From the NCBI GenBank assembly GCA_963969495.1, contig OZ018321.1, forward strand, positions 121,795,129 to 121,859,128: 64,000 nt of DNA, read 5' to 3'. Positions 11,440 through 23,429 of this stretch are shown one piece after another. The DNA comes from Ceratothoa steindachneri. Taxonomy: Eukaryota; Arthropoda; Malacostraca; Isopoda; Cymothoidae. The first letter of the stretch is position 1. Each line of letters begins with the position of its first letter. Both the position numbers and the translations under genes were made by a program. The notes under the pieces are model-generated. The model saw only the letters and a program-made list of their open reading frames with translations. It was not told where the DNA came from and did no database searches.

Positions 11440-14090
11440 TCGAAAACTCCTTAAGTTGGTCGTGAGGCCATCTTCCGGGGTTCCTAAAGCTCCCCCTGAT
11501 AGGAGGAAATCGTGGTAGGCTTGGTGGCTTGGTGGCTTGGATACGGTGGATCCTCCAAAAGATAGACCTACGCCTCCGAAGCCGCCCCGCCTGAGTAAGG
11601 TTTCGAGGCGGAGGGAGAAATAGACTCGCATGGCGAGCACAACCTCCCCCAATAAGTCCTCGAAGGCAACAGCACGCATAGCTCATTGTCCAGACAATCG
11701 CCCCCTGAGTTCTGCCACTGGGAAGCATACAGTTCTTTTCATGAGGGACTTTTCTTCGAAGAGGGCCCCAGCATCTCCTCCGAGCTAAGTCTGGCGGGCA
11801 TATCACTTCAATGGAAGTGACGCCAGGCTAACTGGGAGGAGCTGCGGATACTCGTCTCCCCCCGTTCCACGTTAGCTATCTTTTTGCAGGAGAACAGCTG
11901 AGCACGTGCACCCTGCCAACCCTCCTGGAGCATCAGGGTAATGACACCGCACCACTACGGTATGATGGCCGGGCGGGAGGATGTGCAATTTACACCCGTC
12001 ATGATGTCTCCGTTCTTCTCTTTGCTTTAGATACCTTCCTTCAGGCAGTAGCTTTGCAGCTGTACTTGGATAGGAGTTATATTGTTATTTCAACATATAT
12101 TGCTCCGACAGCCGACTTCGATCCGGGGAAGTTCAGTCGCGCCGTGGTACGGTTGACGAGGTCCTTTCTACTACTAGGAGATCTGAACGGTACACACACC
12201 AACAGGGGAGACTATTCAATTAATCACTCGATTAATCAAAATTCGGGCGCAGTAGGTAGCATTTTAGGAAATGAATGATATCTCTGTCTGAGTCGAGGAG
12301 ATTAGATCAGTAGATGTGGCCGTTGAGTTCTTCTCCGGCAACCTCCTCGCCAAGGGCCTAAATACTATTCCTAGGAGGTCTGGCTGTTTTGCACTGCGAC
12401 CGCTCCCGTGGTGGTCAGCCGAGTGTGACGTGGCACTCAAACAGAATGTTATGCCTATATGCGCCATAAGCGCCGCCCGAACGACTTCTTCGTCGGTAAA
12501 TTTTGTCGAGCTACGGTTAGGTTCCTGTATATTTCTTAACATGCCTGCTGCTCTTCTTTGCAGGCATAGGTGTCTTCACTTAACGGAAAAACCCCTCTAG
12601 CAGAGGTGTTCAAGGAGTCAAAAGGATTCGGGGCAAGTTCTCTCAGGACTCCTCCAGTTCTCCAGGAGAATGTGACCGCAATCTCGGACGCCGTGTCCAT
12701 GGCGGAACCCTTTGATACTGATTTCACCGTATTCTCCTCTGAGAATGCTGCTCCACCAGCATTAAATGCGCATCATGATGTCACGGAATGTGGCCAACTG
12801 GACTTTACCACTAGAGGCGAAGAACCCTTCAACGACAGGTTTACATTGAGTGAGCTTCATTATGCTCTCTCTTTGTGCGCTGACACCGCCCTGATCTGGA
12901 CGATTCCCGTACGCTATGGTTCGACACCTGGATGAGAGAGGCGTGAAACTTCTTTTAAATTTTTTCAACAGGATTTGTGTAGATGGTATCCTTCCAGACT
13001 CCTGGCGAATCGCTACTATGCTCACTTTTAGTAAAACGTGGGGAGATCACTCTACCCTGACCTGTTTCCGCCCAATCTTCCTAACCTACTCCGTGTGCGA
13101 GTTAATGGAAAAAATTGGTAAATGTTATAGTAGCTTTTTTATGGAAAGCTGAGGCCATCTGGCTTCTGGACAGCAGAGGCTATCTGTCTTCTGTACGTTG
13201 CGGTTTCCGCAAGCTTTACTCCAGGTTGGATAATGTGTTCCGTCTGAAAAATGCCGTTTGCGAGGCCTTCCTTTGTAGACAGCACTACTCCACAGTGTTT
13301 CTCGATCTAGAGAATGCCTATAATACCGCATGGCCTTACGGTATCATGGAAAGTCTCCACACGATGTGTGCGGGGGGAAACCTCCTAATCTTTATATCTG
13401 AATTTTGCGAGATCTTCGATTCCGGGTAAAGGTGGGGGGGAGCCCTCTCCGGCTCAATGGAGCAGAAAGAAGGTGTCTCTTAAGAAAGTGTACTCAATGT
13501 CACACTCTTTGACCTCAGCATTAACAGCATCACTCCAGTGGCGCCGAAAGATGACCTAGCTACTATTTTTCTAAGTGGACGTTCTTTGATCTCTTTTGGC
13601 ATAAACCTGATGATAATTCTAAGGCGTCAACTTTAACAGGCATTAGATCTCGTCTCTCGCTCTACCGAAGCGCACAGGCTTCAGTTTTATTTGTCTATGA
13701 CTAAGGTGATGCAGTTATGCCGCCATCCACGCCTCTATCGCGAGCCAGCATTGTTTCTCAATGCGGTGCGTCTGGAAGTGGTAGACTCGTAAGATTCCTT
13801 GGTCTTGTATTTAAACGACGCCTCACATGAGAGGCTCATATTCGGAGTCTTAGGGCCTCTTGTACACGCGCTTGGGGCGGTCCCTTACCTTTTTATAGAT
13901 CCTTTGTTAGTTAGAAGCTTGGCTACGGATGCGAGTTTTATGCATCCGCATCCGAGCGTGTGCTGCGGAAAGTGGACTGGATATACTACACCGGCCTTTG
14001 CCTTCTTCACTTCCCCATTGAGAGCCTACTTGTCAATGCTGGAGAGATGCCACTCGCTCTCCGCCGTGCAGAGTGCATTACACTAGTCAA
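11440..14090 (+). pseudogene. Family A LINE fragment, copy A2b (gag end to RT thumb)
   Basis: It begins with the gag C-terminus (VVRPSSGVPKAP, compare A1 IAWPSSGVPKAA), then endonuclease pieces (QLYLDRSYIVISTYIAPT near 12054) with a deletion after the middle of the domain. Linker and RT fingers follow (FTLSELHYALSLCADTA, NFFNRICVDGILPDSWR), then palm (CGFRKLYSRLDNVFRLKNAV, HYSTVFLDLENAYNTAWPYG). The catalytic box near 13565 has decayed to LSGRSLISFG. The thumb ends with LFIDPLLVRSLATDASF. RNase H is absent. Many stops and frame changes make it clearly inactive. Confidence 0.8.
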
Positions 14091-14540
14091 CAATGATTTT
14101 CCTACTTTGGTATTAGCTTGTGATTTATATTAAATCGGATGTACTGATTCTGATTGTGTAATCAGAACTGTTCTATCACGTATTGTTCCTGAGTTACACA
14201 CATACTCTTTAGTTACATATATAGGCAGTGTTGCTTCGGCTACCGTGGTGAGAGGATATGTTGTGCGTGTTTGGTTTTTGCGTTACACTACTGCTTTATC
14301 ACGTTGTCAAATGTATCCATTATAGTAGCCGTGTTGAAACGATATTTACATAGAGTGCTTAATTACATTTTTCTTTCAGATTTATCTCTGAACTATTTGT
14401 AAATGAAATAAGAGTGTACAAATGTATATAACAGGATATATACAAACTAAGTTGAATACATGAATCGGCGAGAAAGTATAAATAGCCCAGACAACTTTTG
14501 TTATATCTCTGGAAGATATACTCCAAGCAACCAGAAGAAA
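14091..14540. other. AT-rich interval, no gene recognised
   Basis: Sequence between the 3'-truncated A2b and the next pseudogene. No open frame or repeat of note is seen. Confidence 0.5.
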
Positions 14541-14544
14541 AATT

Positions 14545-16135
14545 ACCAAAGAGAGTGAAAACTGCATACGATTATTATTTTGGTTCTAAAGTTGGTAACC
14601 GAGACAAGCACTGGGCACCCCACAAACCTTGTACTGTGTAAAATACGGTGCTCAAACAGTGGTTAAATGGAAAACGGAAGGGTATGCCTTTTGCTGTACT
14701 AATGGTGTGGTGTGAACGAACCAACAAATCATGTTTTTAATTGCAAGTTTTGTATGACAAATATTGCGGGATTCTCAAATAAGAACAAGTAAAAAATTGT
14801 ATATCTAGATTGTAAGTCAGCTATAAAACCAGTCCCCCATAATATGGAGATGCCAATCCCAGTTCCTCCATCAGCTAGTGCAGTTAAAGAAGACGATTCA
14901 TCGCCTGAAGAGGAGGATAACAATGACGATGAAATGTATGAGGATGATTCTAAGGAAAAGAAGATCCAGTTGATAAATCAAGAAAGATTAAATGATGTGG
15001 TGAGGGATTTGTCATTATTTAGGGAGAACGCAGAACTGTTGGGCTCCAGACTATAGCAATGTAATCTTCTAGAGGACGGTGCAAATATATTTACTTTCCA
15101 TAAACGCCATGAGGACTTAGCTGCCTTCTATAAAGAAGAAGATGGTGCCTGTTTCTGTAATGGCCTCATGAATCAGCTAGGAAACAAGCATTTACCTAAT
15201 AAATGGAGACTATTCATCGATGCACGAACTGCTAGCCTCTAAGCTGTGTTGCTACACAATGGTAACAAAAACCTTCAATTCCTGTCGCCCTTATTGTTAG
15301 GATGATAGAGACATATGACTCAAAGAAGTTTACTTTGGAAGGTGTTCATTACTCGCATCATAAGTGGAATATCTGTAGTAATCTAAAAGTAATTTCTGAA
15401 CATCTTGGAGTGCAGCTAGGATATACAAGGAATATGTGCCTCTTATGCCTATGGAACAGCCGTGACGACAGGAATCATTATATTGTCAAAAAGTGTTCCA
15501 AAAGAGAGAAATAGTTGGCCAATACAATGTGAAGCACATGCCTTTGGTCTATCCAAAGAGGATCTACCTTCTACGACTTCATATCAAACTTGGCCTCATC
15601 ACGAATTTTGTTAAAGCAATGGATCATGATTCTGATGTATTCCAGTATCTCAAAGAGAAATTTGGTACAAAGAAAACCGATGTTAAACTCAAAGTTTGCA
15701 TTTTTGTACGGCCGAAGATCAGAGAATTGATACGTGAGAGGAAGTTCAGAAATAAACTAACTCCACTTGAGTTGGTCGTATGGAATTCACTTGTCTATGT
15801 AGTGAAGAACTTCTTTGGTGTTTATAGGGCTGAAAACTAGCGGAGAACATGCTAAAGGCCTATCAGCAAATAGGGTGTTGGATGTCTCTTTAAGATGCAT
15901 TTCTTGCATTCGTTTCTAGATTTCTTTCCATCTAATATTGGTGATATTAGTGAGGAACATGGGGGAAGGGTACACCTAAGTATCGCAATGATTGAAAGTA
16001 GGTATCAAGGCTGCTTCACCGAAAACATGATGGGTGACTACTGCTGGTTCCTACAACTGTAGGATCCTATATCCACGCACAAGAGCAATAGCAAGATTCT
16101 CAAACATTTTTTAAGAAATTTATAGCTAGGTGAGT
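14545..16135 (+). pseudogene. Degenerate copy of a dispersed, unnamed protein family
   Basis: A series of plus-strand fragments in changing frames follows one recognisable protein order: YFGSKVGNRDKHWAPHKPCT with a Cys-rich N-terminus, an acidic linker (EEEDNNDDEMYEDDS), ELLGSRL, then METYDSKKF-type sequence and HHKWNICSNLKVISEHLGVQ, GYTRNMCLLCLWNSRDDRNH, RLHIKLGLITNFVKAMD, IFVRPKIRELIRE and finally EEHGGR with SRYQGCFTENMMGDYCWF. From memory this order recurs in many uncharacterised, repetitive proteins predicted in insects, spiders and other animals, which suggests a transposon-derived family. I do not know its superfamily or catalytic residues. More than six frame changes or stops make this copy dead. 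Confidence 0.6.
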
Positions 16136-16384
16136 ACTACCTCTTTTATATGTAGTTCATATCTTGTCTATGACTGCAAAAGAACGTACATAATGCCAAA
16201 TAGGATGCTCCGATTCCAAACCTTCTCAAACTCGTAATAATTATATCATTAAATTATCCAAGGTGACAAAGTGAGCCATATAGCCTAATTGCATAACTCA
16301 GGAACCTTACTTGCTAGGACAAGTTGAGCACAGATTTGGAATCAGAGCACCGAAATTAGTACAATAACATTGACTCAAGTAGCA
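16136..16384. other. AT-rich interval, nothing recognised
   Basis: Short spacer between the unnamed pseudogene and family A copy A3. Confidence 0.4.
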
Positions 16385-17778
16385 GAGACAAAGTTAAAAT
16401 ATTTTGGCTAGTGTTATTCGCCTCTCGGGCGAGCCTGGCGGCTCCCTCTGTCGCCAACAGCTCTCATTACATCCGCAGCTGATCTTGAAGATGCTTATGC
16501 AGCCGACATACGCTATTCACACCCTAAGCCCTTTGGTTTCGGGCTAGGAAAACCTTCCAGAGCTAGGTATAGCTCTGTACAGGGCGCGACCCTGGAGGGT
16601 ACAACCTTTGAAAATTTGTCGCCATGCTTCTGCTTCCAAAACTTTTACAGCGACGGCGGTATTTCTTTCTGCCTTTTTGGAGCAGACTTCGTGTCACGCT
16701 TGAACCCTGCCAGTGTACACTGATGGATCTAAGTCTTAAGAAGGGGTTGGTTTCAACGCCGTATCCCCTCTGTTTAAAGTCAGCGGGGCTCTGCTAGGCG
16801 CTGCATCTGTCTTCACGGCCGAGCTGGTTGCAATACACCGCTCGTTTAGGGAGATAACCCAACGTGCCCGGTTCAGAGACCGAAATGTTATTTATAGCGA
16901 CTCACAAGGCGCTCTGAGAGCTCTTGGTGTATTGGAATCTCCGCATACCCTGGTTCCCGAAATCCGTACCTCACGGCTTTGGAGAGCCGGGTGGATGTCG
17001 AGATTATCTTCTGCTGAGTTCCGAGAAATGTAGAAATTGCGGGGAATTAGCGCGCCGATGAGGGCGCCAAAGTGTCCGGGAAGATTGGGTGACCAGACCA
17101 GCGTTTCGCTCTTCCTCACACAGACTCCATGGCAGGAAACCGGGCGGCCATCCGGGAGGCTTGACAAAGAAGTTGGAATAGAGTCGAGGGGAACTTAAAG
17201 TTATGTGCCATTGCGCCGCAACTGTTTCAAGAGACCTACTCTCCAATGCCGAGAAGGCTTCAGGTTGCTTTATGTCATGTCCGAGTTATACACACTCACG
17301 GGACACCCCCCATTAGATGGAGCACTAGCCTGTGCCTTACTGCAATGACTGCGCTATACTCCAGACTATTGGGCACATTCTTGTTGAATGTCTCTTTCTG
17401 GTTGATCTTCGCACACATTATCTGTGACCGTACTCGGACGAGCGGGGTCTCTACCACTAATCCTTTGTACTCGAGACTAGTCGTTCACAACGACTTGTGG
17501 ATTATCAAACTTTTGTAGGAGGATGGCCTCCTCTACTTTATTTGACTGGTTGTGGGAGGTAGCATGCTCCAGTGCCGGAGGAAGGCAGACCTACCCTCCA
17601 CTCTGGATCGCGTCTCTTCCTGTTTGCTTTTTCCTTTATTTTTTTTATTTTAGTCTAGGATATTTTTATCCTTGTTATATGTCATTTACTGTTTTTTTTA
17701 ATATAACCATTCGTAGACTCTAGTGAGTAGGGCGAATAATGCCCAAGTAGGCAGTCCCATATGAGCTTAAAAAAATAT
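16385..17778 (+). pseudogene. Family A LINE 3' fragment, copy A3 (RNase H and 3' UTR)
   Basis: This 5'-truncated copy starts in the end of the RT region. It reads through RNase H (VYTDGSKS near 16712, ASVFTAELVAIHRSFREITQ, VIYSDSQGALRALGVLES), then frameshifted tail blocks and MASSTLFDWL. The 3' UTR is retained. Its terminal block TGCCCAAGTAGG followed by a short A-rich tail ending AAAAAAATATAA is shared with A5, so the true 3' end of the family lies near 17778. Family members would prime reverse transcription from this tail. Confidence 0.8.
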
Positions 17779-17784
17779 AAATCT

Positions 17785-18700
17785 CCGCTTGTAAATGCCG
17801 TCTGCGAGGCCTTCCTTCGTATACAGCACTACGTCATGGTCTTTTTCGATCTGCTGAAATCCTATGATACCACATGGCGATACATTATCATGGAGACTCA
17901 ACACGATAGGGACGAGGGGACGCTTCCCAATTTGTAAATCTGAATTCTTGTGAGATCGTCGCTTCTACGTATGGGTGGGGGAAGCCCGCTCCGTCCTAAT
18001 GGAGTAGGAAGAAGGTATGTCGCAGGATGTGTCCTCAGCGTCACACTCTTTGCTCTGAATATCAAATCCATCACCTCGGTGCTGACGGAAGATGTTCCCA
18101 CTACACTCTACGTGGAGGACCTTTCGATCTCTTTTGGCACTCCCCAGATGACAATTATGCGGTGTGATCTCGAACAGGCATTAAACCGCGTCTCTCGCTA
18201 GACCTAAGCGCACAGGTATCGCTTTTCCTTGGCCAAGAATGAGGTGGTGCACTTCAGCTGCCATCCACTACTCTACTCTGACCCAAACTTGTTTCTAAAT
18301 GTTGTCGGCCTCGAAGTAGTGGACTTGCACCGTTTCTTTAGCCTTGTATTTGACTGACGCCTCAACTGGGAGGCTCATATTCGCACCATAAGGGTTCTTT
18401 GAGCAAGCGCTACGGATATTCCTCGTTTGTCACGTTCAGCGCCTCGGATGCTGATAGAGATACTGCTATACTTTTTTATTGATCCTTTGTACGTATGAAG
18501 CTTGACTACGAATGAAACTTTTATGCATCGCACCCAACGTGTATTCCAGAAGTATGAATCGATCCACTACTGGCGCCTGCCTCAGTAGCCAACAGTTCTC
18601 ACTGCATCAGCAGTTGAGCTTGAGTCTTTATATACCGCAGAGAGATGCCAGTCATACCTTCAAGAGCTAGATATAGCTCTCGGGCTGGTCGCACCGCTGC
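17785..18700 (+). pseudogene. Family A LINE RT fragment, copy A4
   Basis: It begins directly after the A3 tail with RT palm sequence (NAVCEAFLR, then FFDLLKSYDTTW), continues through VGRRYVAGCVLSVTLFALNI and the mutated catalytic box TTLYVEDLSISFG, and into the thumb (SLAKNEVVHFS, HRFFSLVFD, LNWEAHIR). The first Asp of YVDD is now Glu. It ends near 18700, where hAT transposase sequence begins on the opposite strand. Confidence 0.78.
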
Positions 18701-18704
18701 TTTT

Positions 18705-19778
18705 TTCCTTTGTGTCTTTGACAGGACATGTCGTTTTGAGTGCCAACCTACTTTATAGTGATAGGGCGAATCAACACTGATTACTTCATCATCCAACAAA
18801 ACTAGATTGCAAATTTGACCATGACGTATTCCGTTTGCTCGAATATAGTTAACAATGTGTATAAATTTTTCCAAAGTATCTATTTAAATGGTGATTTAAT
18901 ACATAGATTTTGCTGATGCAAAATACAATAAAATGAAATTAAAGCGTCTGATTTTTGAATTTCTTTTTTCAGATGTGCAATAAACCCTTCATATTTCCTT
19001 GCCATAGCAGGGGCACCGTCTGTGCACACACTTACTAATTTAGCAAATTTAAGTTCAGCAATGAGACACTTTTCTTTAAAGTTATTAAAGATAACAATTC
19101 CCCACGTTCGGGCCTTAATGGTACCTAAGCAAATAACACTTCATAGCGATGAAAATCCTCTGTTATAACACGAACAAAGAAAAATAACTTAGCTGAGTCT
19201 TTAGAATAAGTTGATTCATCTAAAGCTAGTGAATAATATACGTTTTTGTGTCAGATAATTTCATGAAGTTGTGCTGTTACGTTGCGGGCTAACTCATCCT
19301 GCCACTCTGTTATAGTTACTCTTGAAAGAGTCAGTTGTTTGTACATACTAATTTTTTATGGATGTAAGCAACCTACTACTTCAACGATTCACTCTTCTTA
19401 TGATTTTGGCATCACTAAATGGCTTTTATTTTCCAAATATATATGCTACTTTATAAGTTGCTTCATTACAATCATTTCCTCAAAGGACTTCCGTTTGGAA
19501 TAGCTGTCTTTGCTTTTGCCTTTGATCTTTAATTTCTGCAACGGACATTTTCGTGCCTTTCCTTCTAGGTTAGCATATTTGTGCTCTTTATGAGTGTTAT
19601 AATGCTGATGTGCATTGAATTTCTTTAATGTTGATACTGCATTATTACAGAGCAAGCCGATCATTTTATCTTTAGCAGAAACAAATAAACATTGCGATTC
19701 CCAGTCATCATTATAAACTCTGTGCTCTTTCTTTATAGTTCTTTTTGTCTTGCTTGACATGGTGTAAGTTTGGGGCAA
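18705..19778 (-). pseudogene. hAT transposase pseudogene (GTF2IRD2/ZBED-like)
   Basis: The first 110 codons from 19778 are open: KKEHRVYNDDWESQCLFVS, then a degenerate zinc finger with FNAHQHYNTHKEHKY in the style of the N-terminus of GTF2IRD2-like hAT proteins. Frameshifted downstream blocks include TITEWQDELARNVTAQLHE, YYSLALDESTYSKDSAKL (the catalytic DEST motif), LVSVCTDGAPAM-like sequence near 19000, a His-rich HCIIHQ-like block and VDSPYHYKVGWHSKRHVL, corresponding to the usual YxxVRWLSR motif. The transposase would excise and reinsert the element. The C-terminal dimerisation region is missing. Confidence 0.72.
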
Positions 19779-19799
19779 TATTTAAAACCACAATAAATT

Positions 19800-20670
19800 A
19801 AACTAGCAGTTAATTAGGCTATTATAAGACTTTAGATTTTAAAACATACAGTGAATGCCAGTCAAATGTTTTTCAGATATATATCTATGATAGACATTTA
19901 AAAATTAATTAAAGTATTACACTATTCATACCTGTTACTAAAATTACTGTAGTATTTGTGTGCTGGGGGTATAGGGGGAACAGACTACCATAGATAGACC
20001 CTCCAAGTAATTTACCATACTTTTCCTCTTAATTAAATAAACTTAATATTAATGCCACAAAAGTACAACTTATTCACTAACCCACCCTACTTCTAGGCAC
20101 CTTTTATTATTTGATGTTAAAATGGTCAGAACTGAAAATCAATATGCTCAGTAGGAAGTAAACATTAGTATAATAGTTTAGCATTTTTTGTGTATGCCTA
20201 GGTCTACAGGCCTATTAATGTCCTGCTTGAACCCGTTCACGGTGTCCGAATTCCACTTCTATTTCGATACGAAAGACACTTATTTATTCATAATAATGCA
20301 ATAATACATAGCTTTAAATAATTAATGAATACTTTTTAGGAGATTTTTAATTTGTATTTTATCACTTGATGGTTTACAACTATAAGTGAGTATCCCAAAC
20401 AACAGCATAATATTAAAGGTTAATAGAATTTGGGGAATGATGCTGAAGCACAACTTTAACAATCGAAAGCAATTGGTAAACTATTACCGATACGCTGCGG
20501 CCGCTGACCGTCGGTGACTCAGGAATGCAAACAATTACATAGGTTTTGGAACGTTCTTAGCTTCATATAATACGTTAATCGTGATAAAGCATTTTGTTTA
20601 AGTTTAGTTTTAGATATTACTAACTTCTGAGATGCTCATATTTGATAAAAAAAAAAAAATTTGGAGTTCT
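19800..20670. other. AT-rich 5' non-coding part of the hAT element
   Basis: No open frame of note. It contains a GC-rich patch near 20495 (GCTGCGGCCGCTGACC) inside otherwise AT-rich sequence and a 13-base A run near 20648. Confidence 0.4.
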
Positions 20671-20924
20671 TTCAAAAAGCCTCAGGTTCAACACCCCTGA
20701 TTTGAGATCTTTGAGCTTCAGGAATCTGTTTCTTCGGAGACATTTTTAACAAAAGATTACTACTTGTAAGTTAACAATTACAAAAAAAATAGAAATACAC
20801 TTTAGTATCGCACGTTGAATGGCTGAGAGTTGCTCCAACCACTTATGCACAATATGCAAAAATGCATAAAAGCGCTAGAAAAGAAAAAGGAAGATATCAA
20901 ATATTAATTATTTGGCCAAGGCTT

Positions 20925-20930
<6 letters not shown>

Positions 20931-20985
<55 letters not shown>
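20931..20985. repeat. (AT)n microsatellite
   Basis: Uninterrupted AT dinucleotides directly abutting the 3' end of Penelope-like element P1. Confidence 0.95.
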
Positions 20986-20987
<2 letters not shown>

Positions 20988-21045
20988 GGTGTAAGAATCC
21001 GATGGCAAAGAGAATGAAGGTATTCATTCTTTATTTCTTCTGGCT

Positions 21046-21077
21046 ACGTTTCGAGCAAAGACAAGCTCGTCTTCTGG
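21046..21077 (-). promoter_or_regulatory. PLE 3' terminal hairpin motif (ribozyme-like)
   Basis: On the minus strand the sequence AGAAGA is followed by CGAGC, an 8-base loop, GCTCG and AAACGT. The 5-bp stem is perfect. Equivalent motifs lie by P4. The layout recalls the core of hammerhead ribozymes known from Penelope-like elements, but the CUGA part is not matched in this copy. Confidence 0.4.
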
Positions 21078-21317
21078 CCTGATAAATTGAAAAAAAATTA
21101 GCTTTAAATAGCAAAACAATTGAAATTAGGATTAATTAGGATTGGAAGGTACAATTATATATAAATATCCATTTATATACATATTTACATTTTATAGTCA
21201 TAAATCATAAATAGTTAATTATTTAAACAAGGATTGAGAAATTGTGAGCATATGGGGAGGTGGGGTGAGGGGAATTTATGAACAGCTTAGTGCACAATTT
21301 TTTTTTAATTTTAATTT

Positions 21318-23266
21318 TTAACAAATGGAAATCTTACCGTTCGCACAAGTTGTAGAAACACAACTAAAAGAATGGAGAGCAAGAAACAATGAGGAAGAGT
21401 GAGATATAAAAATTGGTTGGATATTATAAGACACGGAGAGGGAAGGCGGATCCATCAATGTTGAGAGAGGGTCTAAGGATTCAATGTATTCAATTGTTCG
21501 TAGGCCTATATCATCATTGGAAGAATCTATAATTTTAAAATCATTAATGGTTGCATCTGTTTTGCAGAGGGTTATATGATCCCTAACGGGGTGAGAACAA
21601 GCTGGAGCGTGTAACGAGTGCAGTGTACTACCGACATAATTGCCTCTACGACACCGAGGAAAGGTAAATAAATATACTACACCACTGCGCAGGCTACACG
21701 GGAGCAAGTCCTTTAGATTAAATAGTGAACCTATTGCTAAATTATGCGAAAAACTGCCTAAAGTTGATTTGTCCGAAAAAATATTTGAGGATTTTTCGTA
21801 TTTGTTTGCGGAATTGGTGATAAGGAGGGCCTAAATACGGGAGTGAAAGATATCGTATGGTATGCCCTTGGGAACGTTATATGAAGGTAGGTTTGGAGAG
21901 AAAATACTGTTAAGGAAGGTTTTAAGTGTAGCCTCAAAAATGTGTAAAGGAGAAGAATTGTTTATGAAATAGGTGTGGAGGAAGTCTAATTCTTTATCAA
22001 GATTAAAATATGAAGATGAAAGTGGTAGGCACGGTGAAGAAGAGTTTTAATAGAATTTACTTTAAAGATTTTGTCACAAGCACTAAAAATATTGAAACCT
22101 AACCCAGAGGAAGTAGGTTTACGATATACCGAAGTAGTGAGCTTGTTTTCAGATTTATTTATTAGTATATCAAGAAATGGGAGGGCATTATTGATTTCGT
22201 ATTCAACGGTATACTTAATATTGGGATGTATTGAACTCATAAATTTGCGAAATTATTCTGCCTGTCGAAGTGTGCTAAATATTGCTAGGGAGTCGTCTAC
22301 AAATATGCGATAAAATGAGTATCGTATATATAATGAGGAGGTATTGAAAATCTTTTCTTCTAAATGAGTCATAAATATATCAGTGGCTCCTGGAGCTATA
22401 GGGGAACCCATTCCTACACCATTAGTCTGTTTGTAAACATTATGATTAGACAAAAAATATGTTTGTGAAAATAAGTTCAAGAGTTTGTTTAAGAAGAGAA
22501 CGAAGCCATTAAACTTTTCATAAGAAGCAGAAGACCTATTGAGAATTATATCAATTGCTTCATTTGAGGGCATGTTCGTGAAAAGTGAAGAAACGTCAAA
22601 ACTAACAAGGATATTATATGGACCAAGAGGGAGACATTTCATTTTATCAACAAGCGTGAAACTGTTTGCAATGCTGTATTGGTTAGTGGTAAACGAGTTT
22701 AGGAGCTTAACGAGATATTTAGCAAGTTTATAGGTAGGCAGGGAGTAAGCAGCCAGTATGGGGCGTAAAGGAATACCAACTTTATGTACATTAGGGAGAC
22801 CATACAAAAAAAATAAGGCTTGAACAAGTTGTATGAAGATGGTTGTAAGTTGATATGTCTAAGATGCCCGGAGATTTAAGCTTCAAAAGTTCAAAAGGAA
22901 ACGATTGACTTTATCCTCCAGACGTGAAATTAATTTATCTAGAGGCTTAGTGACTGTAATGAATTTAGTTGCATCGCTTAGTAAGGACTGCATCTTTGAA
23001 ATATAATCAGATTTGTTAAGTAAAACTACACCATTTCCTTTATCGGGGCAAGTGATTACTAAATTTCCGTTATTTGAGATTGTTTTCATAATAAGAAAAT
23101 CATCACGGTTTGAAGACCAGGATGAGAAGATTAGAGATTTTGATTTGTAATAAAATTTCTGCGATACTTCAAATAAATTTGTTAAAGATCTTTTATCCTC
23201 TCCATATATAGGGATGGAGCCAAATTCATGGGCAAGTTTTTCAATTGGCTTAAAGAATTTGGACAT
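21318..23266 (-). pseudogene. Penelope-like RT/GIY-YIG protein of P1
   Basis: From 23266: SKFFKPIEKLAHEFGSIP and TCPDKGNGVVLLNKSDYI, the conserved N-terminal block before the RT. From 22807: MYGLPNVHKVGIPLRPILA, LVSFDVSSLFTNMPSNEAID, GVGMGSPIAPGATDIFM and the catalytic FVDDSLAIF. From 22240: NALPFLDILINKSENKL and SVYRKPTSSGLGFN. From 21707: VVYLFTFPRCRRGNYVGST, the GIY-YIG start with one Cys of CPxC changed to Phe, then VRDHITLCKTDATINDFKI. The RT catalytic Asp pair is intact. The GIY-YIG type (LF-CPRC--G-YVGST) differs from that of P2, P3 and P5. Confidence 0.85.
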
Positions 23267-23370
23267 TTTATATTTTACTGAGGGACACGAAACTGAAGTC
23301 CGAGGGAGAGGAGAAATACTCTACGTTTGGTAAGAGAATAGTGAGAATTACTGCAAATAACGTCAAAGCA

Positions 23371-23374
<4 letters not shown>

Positions 23375-23424
<50 letters not shown>
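23375..23424. repeat. (AT)n microsatellite
   Basis: Lies between the 5' end of P1 and the 3' end of P2. Confidence 0.95.

Positions 23425-23429
<5 letters not shown>

Larger units (their letters stand above)
18700..20700 (-). mobile_element. hAT-type DNA transposon remnant
   Basis: A decayed hAT transposase lies on the minus strand, and about 0.9 kb upstream of it is a terminal motif at 20680-20699 that reads CAGGGGTGTTGAACCTGAGG on the minus strand. CAGGGGTG followed by a GAGGC-like block is the usual terminal inverted repeat start of many hAT families. The 3' end was lost where it meets A4, so the matching terminus cannot be found. The 8 bases outside the terminus, ATTTGAGA, would be the target duplication but cannot be confirmed. 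Confidence 0.65.
20986..23330 (-). mobile_element. Penelope-like element P1 (RT plus GIY-YIG)
   Basis: This nearly complete Penelope-like retroelement lies on the minus strand. Penelope-like elements encode one protein with a telomerase-related reverse transcriptase and usually a C-terminal GIY-YIG endonuclease. All expected blocks appear in order, with a 3' region ending in a hairpin motif and an (AT)n tract. The coding region is broken by several frameshifts. Confidence 0.85.
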
